Shown here piece after piece: positions 14,646 to 27,100 of a stretch of 64,000 nt of DNA. The notes under the pieces were generated by a model. It saw nothing but the letters and a program-made list of their open reading frames with translations, did no database searches and was not told where the DNA came from. The stretch is from the NCBI GenBank assembly GCA_013399895.1, contig VXBA01001116.1:485291-549290 (forward strand), read 5' to 3'. The stretch's first letter is position 1. The number at the start of each line of letters is the position of its first letter. The position numbers and the translations under genes are program-made. The DNA comes from Serilophus lunatus (lineage: Eukaryota; Chordata; Aves; Passeriformes; Eurylaimidae).

Positions 14646-14716
14646 AATAATAACAATAATAATAACAATAATAATAATAATTATTATTATTCTTGTTGTT
14701 ATCGTAATTATTATTA
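14646..14716. repeat. (AAT/AAC)n running into (ATT/GTT)n, palindromic microsatellite
   Basis: A run of AAT units with interspersed AAC switches at about 14680 to ATT units, then TTGTTGTT and ATTATTATT. The two halves are reverse complements of one another, so the tract can fold into an AT-only hairpin. Intronic. Confidence 0.9.
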
Positions 14717-15141
14717 CATTTCTTGCAGTAAGGTCACTGCCCCAGTGTCACAGCTGTTCCCTTACAGTGTCCTGGGTGCAGCCACTTCTAATTGTAACCC
14801 TTAATTTCACATTTCTTGTTTTTACAACGCCAGATTTTGTGACAATTTGAGCATTTCTGTCTGCAACTTTTTCACTTGAATTACTGTTAAACACTGTCTG
14901 TCAGCCTTGGCATCGTTTTCATACAGCTTCCCATCTGAGAAATTAATGAGGATTTGAGTTGGTCTTGTAAAAAGTAGAAGTTTGTAGGCATTTGCTGTCA
15001 GTCTCCCCATTGAATTAAGTGTGGCCAAAACTAGGTTGCTGCTGGGATTGTCAAAGCAGAAATAATAACCCTTGTTCTAAAAAAAATAAAGCTGACCTAA
15101 AATGCAGCTGAACTGCTGCTGTTGTCTTCTGGTATAGCAGT

Positions 15142-15163
15142 TTTTGTTTGTTTGTTTGTTTGC
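15142..15163. repeat. (GTTT)n microsatellite
   Basis: About five uninterrupted TTTG units end in TTTGCTTG. A short simple repeat inside the ATG10 intron. Confidence 0.85.
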
Positions 15164-18100
15164 TTGGGTTGTTTTGTGTATTATGAAGCACAGAGCCCAG
15201 AACTGGAAGCACTTCAGTTCAAAAGAAGCAATAATCTTGTGGAATAGTACTTAACCTCAAAGTACCAACTTAACTTCAGTTTGTACAAATGCAAGATAAT
15301 GAAACAAACGATGGGAAAATCCTTCAGAAGGAGGCTCGGGGGGCCTGGGGTTGTCTCCAGCTCCCTGCAGGTGAGGCTGCTGTGATCCTCTGCAAGGTGT
15401 GTGTGTGTCCATGGCTTCAGGTGTTCCTTCCTTTGAGGAATTTCAGGTGGCCCAGGTTAGTCCTTGGCAGGTGGGCTGTGTCCCTCTGGCCCCTTTGACA
15501 CCTTTGGCTCATTTCCCACCTTCCCTCTTGTTCCCACCAGAAGAGGTTTCCTAATGTGCCTCTGTGTTTCATCCTTGTTCAGAATACTCTTATACTCCCT
15601 ACATTAAAAGAGAAAATGTTTCTTCTTTGGTGAGGAGGGAAGCCACCAAATTCCAAGGAAAATGCCAAGGAAAAATGAAGAGTGATTTTATAGCAATTCC
15701 CCACTTTCCTGAGAAGACAACATTCACAAATGTTCTGTTTTCAGGATCTGCTGCTGCTTTGCTTGAAAGGGCTTTGCTTTCACTTGTGATAACTGATTTT
15801 GAGGCAATCAAAAGACAAATGTACATTCCAGCTGTTAGAAACGATTCATGAGGAACCACTGCAGCTTTATGTGCCATGTGTTTTTGGGGTGGAAGCCTTG
15901 GTTTTGGTGTTTCAATATGCATTGAATGACAAAAGGGGTGGGGGTGGGGTTTATTTTTTGGGAAACAGTCATTCTAATAATGACTGTATGCTTTCACAGT
16001 GTGATGGCCAGGGTGCTGTATTCAGTCACAAGATTTCCCTGTGGAAAACTGCACATTTCAGGGATCCATTACCTGTTTACCTCAGCTCACCTCTGAGTTA
16101 TTCCATTGGTGACATAGTGGCTTTTCAAGGCAGCTGTGTCTTCCCAAAGAAAGCTCTTTGGACATGGTACTTCAGGCATCACCAAATGATTTAAGGGCCA
16201 CTTTGTTCCTCTGTTATTGAGTATTTAACCAGGTTCTTCTTGTCTGACTGAATTGGAAGAACTCCAAGACAGTGGGGAGGATTTTGTAGCTGCACACAGA
16301 AGAATAAATCTGTAAGACAACTTTTTTATGTTTTCAGACCACTTCTGTTATCCTTGTGTTGCCTCATCTGTCACTAGTGATGGCAGCACTGGAAAACACC
16401 TGGAGGATGTTAGATTCCCCATATACATTTCACATAAAAGAGAAATTTATCAACATATATAACAATGATGCAACTGGTGGTGAAAGTCTTTTGTACATCA
16501 TTCATATTGCACTTAAATGATTCAGGAGGATGTCTGCATGTTTTACAGGCCATATTACACCGGGCTAATTTTGATTAAGTCCTATAATTTTGAGCATAGT
16601 GTGATTAAGTTGTAGTAATAACAACAATCATTTAATGCTCTTAATCTTCCCCTCTCCACCCAGGGGCACCGTGCTGACCACTGCAGCCCCACATGGGAGG
16701 GAAAGGCAGGATCAGATCTGGAGTTCTGAGGTCTGGGAAAGGGGGTGACTTGAGATTCTGCACAGGAGGAACCGAAACCATCAGCAAAATGACCTGGAGA
16801 GACTAAACCTGTGAGGGCTGCGGGCAGGAGAGTGGGGCAGGGGCCGAGTACTTGTGTAGCACACCCAGGAGGAGGGACAAGGAGTGCAGATTCAGTCTCA
16901 CCGTGCAGCCACACCCTGCACAATACCCTGCGTTTGGATTCCCTCTGAGCACGGTCCTGCCGTTCTGTGCTCCTGCCCAGACCTCCCTGTTTGCCAAGGG
17001 CAGGGAGTGGAGCTGCTCCCCGACAGCTCTCCTGTTTCAGGGGCAGCCCTTGCTCTCTGGAGAAAGGAAACAGCCACACGTTTGGTTTCAACTTCAGGGC
17101 TGAAAATGGAGTGTAAATGCATTCCAAGAGATGAAGTCAAATTTGCTTTCTCATTGGACTGTGTCTCCCTTTTTTTCCCTCTCCTCACGCCGAACCAGCA
17201 GTATCAGTGGCTGTGCACACATCCCCACCAGGAGAGCCTGGCCTGCAGCAGGGGCACACAGAGCCCAAGGCAGCAGGGAAGGAGCTGAAGGACATGGCAG
17301 CTGGGAAAAAGTGGCATCAGTGTCTTGAGATCCAGGAGGAATGTCCTGTTCTTTAAACCTCCTCTCTTCGTTCTTGCCCAAAAAAGGCTCTGCTGCTTAA
17401 TTTCACAGGGAATTTGGGCTGAGCAAGGAAATCTGGCTCAGCAGGTGAGGTGCAGAGAGGGAAATGTTTGGTGTCAGCAAAGTCCCTTTTTTATGAGGTA
17501 GTGCTGTCACCTTCCCAGTTTTCCCTGCCTGCCTTGGCTTCCCTTCATGGTCTCCTTAACCAAGGATCCAGCAAGGAGGATCCAGACACACCATTAATTC
17601 TCTCCTGCCATCAAATGAACTTGTTACCAGGGGTGTAAAACTTGCCTTCCTCAGCAAGAGGAATAGAAATAGTACAAATATGTTATTTTCAGAATGACAA
17701 CGTGGCATCACTTCTATCTATGGATTTAAATAGTGTTTCAAAAGGGACAAATTGACTTAATTTGTTTAGGGGATACTTAAAGGTGGAGGACAATTTTATA
17801 TCAATTAAAATCGGTGGTAATTCATTTATGATGGAACTAATGTAATTAATTAGGTAGTTGCCACTTCTCCTTTTTCTAATACATACATTGCTTTTAAGCA
17901 TCTGCTCAATAGCCCATTATAAAATGATTTTACCTGAGAGCAGTAGAAGAGCAGATGCTTCCTGATGACAACTTTCCAGTTTGTTTAGGAAACAGTTAGT
18001 CATCCCTGGATTCACAGTTTTAACTTGAAGCATGGCAAGCATGCAAGCAGATTTGAAAAGCAGAAGTAGAAAATTTGAGAAATCAGTTTCTTCACAGCAC

Positions 18101-18607
18101 TGTTAATGATTGCAATTTAGTTAAAACCTCTGTTTTAAGTGTTTGAGGTTTTTTTTAAGGCATGGGTTTGCTTTGCTTTTTCGAGCTGTAAGCAAAATTA
18201 AGAACTTGTTTTGTGATGTGTGTGCATCTATGAATGTTTTCCAGCAGTTATGAAATCTCACAAATTTAAAATTGATCTTGATATTGTCTGTTACAGTAAC
18301 CAGAATTCATACTAGCTCAAAAAGAATTGGAACAACAGTATGTAAAAGAAAATGAAACTAGAACAATTATTCAAAGAACAAATTTAAAGAGGCTATCATG
18401 ACATAAAAATAAAGTTGTATGGTTTTGCCTTTTTTGAAAAAATGAAGTCACACCTGTGTTTTATATTTATGGCTTTTATCAGTAGTTGGTTAAAGAGTGA
18501 AAACCAAATTTTTTGTTAGAACTCTCTGGGGTTCCCTGGCTCTATTCAGCCATGTGTAGATTTTTAGGTGTTTCAGAGATCACCTAAAATGACTGTACTT
18601 TTTTAAT

Positions 18608-18830
18608 TACAGAATTCACAGAATGAACTAGGTTGGAAAAGACCTTTGAGACTATCAAATCCAACCCATGATCTAACAGCACTTCACCAACTAAACCATG
18701 GCACCAAGTGCCACATCCAGTCTTTTTTTTTTTTTTTTTTTAAGGACTTCCAGGTTTGGTGACTCCACCACCTCCGTGGGCAGCCCATTCCAATGGGAAA
18801 TCACCCTTTCTGGGAAGAAAATCTCACCAG
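18608..18830 (-). mobile_element. CR1 3' fragment, reverse orientation, with an internal T20 tract
   Basis: Read on the + strand it opens with 'cagaatgaactaggttggaa aagacc', continues through 'caaatccaaccc' and 'ggcaccaagtgccacatcca', and ends in 'ggtgactccaccacctccgt gggcagcccattccaatg'. This is the reverse complement of a common avian CR1 3' region. Twenty consecutive Ts (18723-18742) sit where related copies usually have a short T run. Confidence 0.8.
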
Positions 18831-21059
18831 CAAAGTTCATCTCATCAGCTGGAGAGAGACACCATCAGAATTGTTGGGTTACAAAATGTGGTTTCCCCCG
18901 CAAAAACATTCTGTGTGTTGTACTTAGAGAGGCTGTAAAGGACAGGACTGCACTTCAGGGATGTGTCTTTTGGAGTAAGAAAAGGAAACTGCTGTTTGCT
19001 GAGGAGAGGTGATTGGAGCAGCCCTGTGAAGGATCCAGCTGCCTGCCCTTGTATGCAGATGTGACACAGATCACAAATTAGTCATTTTGCCCTTTAAGCA
19101 GTGTTTACAGCCACCTTTTTTCCTGGAACAATAGTTTTTTAATACATGAACAGGTAGTTTTGCTGTTTCCAGGAGAAGGGTGAGCTGGTGACTAAGCCAT
19201 AGGCAGGGCCATGATATCTGATGAAACATTAATGCCTGAGAAGCAGCATGATGTTGATCTGAGGGGGTTTTGTGAATTTTAATGTAGGTTTGGTCCTGGG
19301 TACAAACTCCTTCTTTTCCCCACCCCTACACACATGAAAGCCAATCTGTACCTGTTTTTTGGGGTTTTTTTTTCCCAGTATTTTTCCCACAGCCTGTGAT
19401 GGTCTTTCTTGTGCTATTCCTACTGAAGCAGTGGTCATTTTTAAGGACAGTTCAGCACTCTGTAGAGAAGAGATTTTTTATTTTCCTCACGATAAATATC
19501 TTTTTTTTTTGTATTTCATATCTGACCAGTGGGTATGACCTGTGTGAGGAGGAGAAGAACTTGCCTCCTTAGTCTGTCACATGTGTGTGGGAGCTGGGCA
19601 GAGCATTCCAAACCTTCCCTGGCCCATGATGTCAGGTACAGAAATCAGCACTGTCCCTTCTGGGGAGTTGTCTTTCATATCTCTTCACATACAGTTTTTT
19701 TAAAACTAGTTTAACACAGGGAGCACTTTTCTTAGTGTTCCCTTTCAGTGCTTCAGGTGCCTGTTTCCTGGTAAGCTAAAATCTACCATTCCTGCAGCTA
19801 TGTAGAATTTCCCAGGAAACTTCTGTTCCATGACCATCTGTGATCTTCTCATTTAAAGTCCAAAAATGTATGTACAGTTCCTTGGCCTGTAGCTTCCCAA
19901 GGTCTGGGCTTTCCACTTGTGGGCATGTGCTGCCAGCAGCATCTGGTTGCCTAATACTCTAAATTTGGGGAAAGCCACACCACAAAAAAACCCCCTGAAG
20001 GTATTTTGGGTGTTATTACATTTACAGTTTATCAGTTTTTATATTCCTTCATGGAGTGATGCGTGGCTGAGTTGACTAAGATGGGTGTGAGATAAAAAAA
20101 ATGCAAAATAGCTTTGAATTTCTTGTGTGTTAAACCAGCAGTGTTCAGAGGATGGTAGTGGTTCTTTTCTATTGAGTCTTTTTTTATTATTATTTTTTTA
20201 TTTTGCTTGGACAGAGACTATAAGGCAATACTCAGAGTTGCTTGGCAATAGACAGGTAGTGAAATGCACACCCAACCTGTGGGGCATTGTGGTTGCTTAG
20301 TCCATGCATGTAAACCTGGGGGTTTGAGCACTGAGCAAGTCCACACCCATAGTGTCTTCTTGGAAAGTTTGCTCTAACATTTAAATCTTAATGGCGCTAT
20401 TAATTTAATGGCTCCATTTTCAGAGGCATTGAGTAATGACAGCTTTTAGAGAAGTCCAAACAACTGGATGCTTCGCACTGTTGGGATATTAATTTGAAAT
20501 GTTATGAAGTCTGGGGTGTATCTCAGTGCAGTTAGTTCCATCTCTTACGATTTAGCTCAAATCTACCATAAACTTCACTGCAGCTGAAATAGACATTAGC
20601 AGGTAAAAAAAGGAGGCTCAGTTTTGGAAGTATTATTAGCAAAAACAACCCCTGGCAAGAAGCCTTTAAAGAAAGTAGATCACAGGATTTTTGGTGGATA
20701 CATTTGGTTTGTCTTTTGGCGAGCAGAACCGGATTATTTAAGGATACACTTCAAAAATGCTCTGTACTAAATGTAACGAGCTGTAGTAACAGCTGTAGTA
20801 ACTTCATTGCGCCAGCTCCTGTGCCACGGAGGTTCCAGAGAGCTCACAAAGAGTTAACAATTTGTGGAAGAGTGTACAAGATGTCTTTGTGAGCTTTGGA
20901 CTTGCGTGATTTTCTTGCTGGGGTTGAAAAACTCCTTTGGGGATCCACGTCAGTGGTTGCCATTATTCCTGTTGTGCGCATTTATTAAATTTATGATGGA
21001 TTTCCCTCGGTGCAGATACAAAAGCTGGTGTGTTACCTCGGTGGTGTTTGTTGTTTTAG

Positions 21060-21186
21060 GAGCCTTTGGATGACCCTCAAGTAGCTGGAGTTTGCACAGC
21101 AGCAGAAGTGATCCGCTATGAGTATCATGTCTTGTACTCCAGCAGCTACCAAGTGCCTGTGCTTTATTTCAGAGCTTGCTTTTTAG
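21060..21186 (+). CDS. ATG10: ATG10 exon 4 (human-like numbering)
   Basis: The acceptor is ttgttttag and the donor GTAAGT. The exon starts in frame at GAG, encodes EPLDDPQVAGVCTAAEVIRY and then EYHVLYSSSYQVPVLYFRAC FL, and ends with one base of the next codon (phase 1). The second half is the most conserved beta-strand core of the E2-like fold. The first 15 or so residues are variable. Confidence 0.95.
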
Positions 21187-24100
21187 GTAAGTGTGTTAAA
21201 ATACATCGTGTGTTAAACACGCTGGGTGCAGTAGATGTCAAAACCCACCCCATTTCGTGTTCAGTTGAGGAGCAGATGTGTAATAAGAAAATAAGAGATG
21301 GGGCTCCTCAGCAGTGGATTTTGTAACACTCCCAGCACAGAGCTTGAGGACCGTGGAGCAGATGATATCATCTCAGCCTGAGGGAGGCTGATCTTTGCCT
21401 CCTGGCATCTTGCCTGCGGTTGACTAAAAACTGACAGTCATTTTTCTTGTTCTTCCCTTGAAAAATCTGCAAAAAAACTTGATGCTGCAGGTTCGATTTG
21501 GGGCAAACGATGGGTGGACATCACCACAGTGCTTCAGCAGAGCTGTGGGTGCTTTTTGGGAGCCTGAATTGGAGACACAGGGCTGGGGTCTAAACGTGTC
21601 TTTAAAAATGTATGCTGTTTTCTGTTTAGATTTGCTGCTTAAGAGGAAATAAAATGCCAATATAGTATTGGGGTTTTTCGTATTAAAACTGGCCCTGGAA
21701 AGACTAACTGGTCATCTTTCCTCCCTGGAATGTATGTCTTGTTACCCAGGGCCACTATTACTGTCACTTACTTAATCAGCAAACACAGTGTGATCACACT
21801 GCAGCAGTGGCTGTGCTCTGTTCCTCACTGCCCATAGTCTGTGTCCAGCCCTGGCACAGCCTGCCCAGGGCAGTGGTGGAGTCACCATCCCTGGGAGTGT
21901 CCAAAATACATGGGGCACTTGGGGATAGGGTTTAGGGGAGAACGTGGCTTGGACTCAGTGATTTCAGATGAATTTTCTAACCCAAATGATTCTGTGATCA
22001 CCATCTTTTGTGTTTTGAATAATATCTTAACTTTATCTAGATAAAGATGTCTGAATGTTGCCAGTGATATCTTTTCCTTTTTAATTAAAAAGTAGCTTAA
22101 GCTGCTTTGAATGTGTTTGGTAGATTTAATCACTCTCTGCCTTATATTGTTTAATGGTTTCTAATTTTGCAGTGTTAGCGTTTTAAAAGGCACTTCACAT
22201 TCAAAATTGAAGAACAAATTCTCATCGACTCCCTGGTGGGAAGATTTTTAGTCTGAGGTGCAGTTTCAGGCATAGATAATTTGGGGTAAATTTTCAGGCT
22301 GGGACGTGGGGAATTGGGGACATTGCTCTGCCTTTACCACCAAGAGAACTAACTCATTTGCACACATCCTGCTGCAAATGTATTTCTGGCTTTATCACAG
22401 GCTTTTCCAAACCTACAATGCTTTGCCTTTAAACTTGTTGTGCAGACAGGAAGATAAAGGAAGTTTTGCTGTGAGAGGCAGGTTAACCTATTTGTGGTCT
22501 TGAAAAATGTCATCTTCTTGGTTTTTGCTGAATTAATAGTTCCCTGTCTTTACAGAAGAGGATGGAGACGCTGCAGGTAGAGGAAGTAGGACACTATCTC
22601 TACTGTACTATACTTTTATATAATTAGTATTCACCATAAGCAGTTAATCACCAGAGAAGAGCTCACAGAGACAAAACAAGTTGTTTAGCTTGTCAGCATC
22701 AGGGAATCGGAGGTGTTGAAACATGACTCCTCATAGCTGGAAGTGGGTATTCCAGGAGCCAGTGGATGATCTAATGCACAGCCATGGTACGATGTGCCAA
22801 CAGCTCCCCTTGCAGCACAGACCCGTAATTGTTCCTGCAAGCACAGTTATCTTCTGAAACACTTCCCGGGAATCTTTCACAATGGAAAGCAAGGGCTTTT
22901 TTAAGGTACATCCTGAAGTCGCCTGGGTTCTCTTTCAGTATTTTCCATCCTCTTTAAACGTTTAGCAGTACGGGGCTCTTGGAGAGAGAGGAGGGTACAA
23001 AACGCTGGCAGTAAGTGTGTTTCCTACAATGTTTCCAGCAGGTATCCTCTGATTTTAATTATGGATAGCTTACTTTTGAAAATGAAGCATTATGTCTTCC
23101 CTGCACGTTGCCTGCCTGCCTGCCTGTGCTGTGCTGTCTGAAGGTCCCAACATGGAGTTTTTGGGAATGTGCAGGTGACAGATGGTCACAGTCACTTGAG
23201 ATACCTCAGCAGAGTACCTTTTGTCATGTCCAAAACCTTGTATGAGGAAACCTCTTGGTGATGCCCCGAGATTTTTCTTCTTTCACTCTTCCTGTGATGG
23301 GCTCCCCACTTTCCATCTCAGACAACTAGGAATACTCACTGCATTCCTCACCTGAAATAATCAAGGAAGACTCTTCCAGAGACCTCCCTCGATTTCCCAG
23401 TCTCAATTCCTGCCATTATTTGTAGATGAGACAGCAGAATCAGTTCCTCGCAGGTCTCTTGCAGGCTGGTTTCCCTTGCATCCCATCCATGCTGATGGTC
23501 CTGGTGTTAATTTGAGCTGTTGCAGGAGGTGGAGGGGAGTTGTAACCCACAGCCCTGCCCTGTCTTGTCTTCCCCAGCTGCAGGACACAGGGTTTGAATC
23601 CTAAACTCTCCTTCCTGCCTGGCAGTGTCTCCAGTGGCTGTTACCCCTAGATGATGATAATAATTCTGTTCAACCTGACTTTTGCAATATTCACCTCCTC
23701 AGTTTGTAAGGTCTGACCTATTTCCTGGAAGTCATCTTTCTGGAATTAATTCTTTTCTCTGAGATGAAGTTTGATACATAACGTGGTGTAAGGTGAGGTT
23801 CGAAATTTTAATTGCACCAGGACTAAAACATTTTTTGAGAGATAGCTAAACACTTCAGTACCAGGGAAGATCTTGTTCCATGCAAGGACAAATAGTTCAG
23901 CTGAAATTAATGATTAAGCATGATGAGTCTGTCTGGAAAGATGTTTGGGAACCTCACAGGATGCAGGAAGATATTTTTAGGCTACATGTATATACATTTT
24001 TCACTACCTTGTGATACTTCCCCACGTGGCATGTACTCCCAAACTGAGACCTGCTGAAGTCACGGTCTGTGTCAGGAGCTCAAGGCAGTGGCTCTGGGTA

Positions 24101-27100
24101 CCTCAAAGGCTCATTTCTCCAAAATCAACCTTGTGCCTGCCATGCCTTCCAGAAACAGGAGCCCTTCTTCCTTCCTCTGGCTTCAGACACTACCAGATTT
24201 GGAGCTGAAGAAACGCATGAACCCCTGCTGATATCTGATGTCAGCAATTAGCCCTCTTGGAGACAGATGGTATAGGCAATTATCCTTCCCCTTCAGTGCT
24301 GGCATCAGCCAGATGGGCTGGGCTAGGTCCAGTAAGCTTTCTTTAATCAGCACAGTATTTACCTCTTTTCTTAGTCTTTAAGATGTCAAGGAACTTTGGT
24401 CTATTTCCTGAACCATCCTCATCTGAAGCCATCCATTAAAAAACCTCAGCAGCACAGTCACAGGTGGGCCAGGAATTACCCTGCCTGTTAGGGGAATAAT
24501 GCTGGCTAAATATTGACAAGAAGGAGCAGAACTAGTGGAGTCAGTAAGGACTGCAGCCTCACTTCTCTAGAAGAGAGGGAAGGAAGGGGTTTTTCAAGCT
24601 GATCTGCTCAAAATCCATCCAGCTCTGTGACATGCGGCTAAATCCCTGCCAATAAAAACCATGCTAATCAGTGGTTAGAGAGATGGTGTAACTTCCTCCA
24701 GCCCTGAAGGCATGACTTTCTGTATGCATAACCATACTGGGCCTGGCTGAAGCACTTCCCAGAATACAGATTTGCTCCCTGAACTCAGAAACCTGTAACC
24801 ACCACATCCTTTCTCAGAGGTACAGCTGCTCTTGTAAGACCATGTCCTGTAGGAACTGGTTTTATTTTAGCTTTGGACATAAATGAGATTGAATAATTTG
24901 TATGATGTGATATGCTCTTATCCTGTAAGGGTGTTTTTTCTCTTTTGATAATGGTTTCTTTCCTGACTGCTCTGTCAGCCCAGCTGTATATTTGGGGTCT
25001 CAGTGGGCTGCAAGAATGTGCAGTGGGGCTGCTAAACATGTGAGAGTGCTGGCAGCCCTGGGAAAAAGGGGTCTAAAATTGCCCAGAGAACACCGATCTG
25101 GGTTTTGGGTGAATCTGAGAGCTTGAGAATAAAGGATTCACTGCGAGGTAAAGACAAAACCCATTTTTAGCTGTAATATCCTTAATGCTTCAATAACGTT
25201 TGATCACTTCTATGAACGAGGTTAACAGAGTCAGAGCAATGCATTCCATGGGTACAATCTGAGTTTGCTCAAGTGTTGCTGTAAAAATCCACAGGAAAGG
25301 TGTACAGAACAAAGTCTGGTGTGTTATTCTAGATTTTACACCTGTACTTCTGCAGCTGAAATTGCAGACATGCATGGCATGTCCTCTGGCCTGCACACAA
25401 CATAATGATCTGAGCATAAATATATCCTTCCAAGGTTAATTTGTGGTGTTGTAGCAGATTTCTTGGTAAATGTCTTATTTTTCATCTGCAGCACAGCTCT
25501 GGTGTGTTCATAAGACAACGTGGTCTAACAAGCCTCACATCCATGAGGATGCCATGGAATAGCTGGTTAAGATGGAATATCTGTTGCCCCCTCAGATGCT
25601 TTACTTGCCACACTACTCAGCTACATGGTGCTTATATAAGTTCAGAACTTGGTGCTTTTTTATAAATGTATGTGCAGAATATAAAACAAAACAGAGCCTG
25701 TAGGCAGCTGGTTGGAACTTATATCTAAACATGGCATTCAAATGTTAATTGTGTGAATAAATCTTTCTCATTTTACAGACATGCAAATGTCAGTAGAATA
25801 AAACTATCAGAGGATGATGGTTTCTGACACCTGATAAATGCCAAGATGAAGCTGCTTATTGAAAGTGTATTGAAATACTCTGTTTGTCATAAACAAATAT
25901 TCATTAAAAATTGACATGCTTTTTTTCTAAGTGTTTGACACTAATATCTTGGCATAATTCTGGCATCACAGTTAAAACCTGATGCAACACTGCTATATAA
26001 ATGCAGCTCCAGAAAAAACAGCAGGGGCATGGATGTTACCAAGGTGCAGCAAACATTTACCTGCAGAATTTTGCTCCTTAGATTTTGTCCACTCCCTCAC
26101 GATGAATTCCATGTATTGACACTCTTCACAACGTTATTTTGTGGTTTTTAAATTAATCTCCTCCAAACTTCAGTTTTACAAGATCAGTTTCAATCGTGCT
26201 GCTTTGCTATTCTGTGTTGAAGAGATGCTTAAGAGCTTTGACTGGGGGTGGTTGTTTCTCCCCCCTCACAGATGGAAGAGCTTTAACTCTGGATGAAATC
26301 TGGAGGAGTGTTCATGCCTGTTACCAGGACCGTCTGCAGGAGGGGCCCTGGGACACTGTCACACAGCAGGTGAGAATCCACTGGTCCCTGGCAAAACTGG
26401 GGAATGCAGTATATGCCTGAGGATCCCCAGTGGCCTTATTCCTCTCCTGGACACAAGGAATATAAAACTTAAGTAAATGTATATATTAAAAACATATAGA
26501 CACACACAAGTCTAACTCAGGTTGTGCTGAGTCAGTTACCAGCAAGAGTTTCAGTCCTGGATTTTGAAGGATACTTAAGCATTCATCATTTAAGGCTTAA
26601 TTTGACAGTACCTCACAATTAAAATACTCTTCCAAAGCCAATCCTGAAAAATTCAGGCAATTTCTGAGCAGTTGTGGATTTGGGTAAGTACAGAAGTAGA
26701 CTCACTTATGTAAGTACAATATATTAGTATAACATGTCACAGGTTGTCTGGAAATCAAATGACCAAAAAAAGGCTGTGTGTCTTTTCCAGTTTAAAACAG
26801 GCTTGCAGTCCTCAGGACTGAAGGAGAGACAAGTGGTCTCTCATCAAACTGATAGTGAAACATGGCTCAGAGCTGAGTTGGTTGCTCTGGTGTCTTCCCT
26901 TGACTCCAGGTCCCCAGTGCAGGTTTGCACAAAGAACAGGAAGAGTCTCCTGGGGTGTGAGTTCTTTCCCCAGCAGACCAAGATACCAATGTGCCCTTTC
27001 TTCCTCCCTTTCCTTTCCTTGGCATTTTGATTTTAGCTGTTTCCAGGTCTCTTACACAATGGGGATGTGACCTCCACTGAGTCCTACAGGTGTTCCCTTA

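Larger units (their letters stand above)
1..21059 (+). other. ATG10: ATG10 intron before exon 4 (partial), no recognised exon
   Basis: This stretch ends at the acceptor AG of the first recognised ATG10 exon (21058-21059). I searched it by eye for the preceding ATG10 exons, which should carry the Trp-rich N-terminal part and the LPMEE-like segment, and found neither. It is AT-rich, and its reading frames look like chance openings. It holds the edge hairpin, CR1 fragments near 6.4-7.5, 12.1 and 18.6-18.8 kb, and simple repeats at 8.3, 14.6 and 15.1 kb. I recognise nothing else in it. An unrelated gene on either strand cannot be excluded without transcript data. Confidence 0.6.

Noticed and set aside
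16582..17127. 181-codon - strand frame with companion frames on the + strand
   Set aside because: It falls in a local GC-rich patch where stops are scarce in several frames on both strands. No motif.
23588..23600. GGGTTTGAATCC resembling a tRNA B box
   Set aside because: It has no T-stem pairing, A box or acceptor stem around it.
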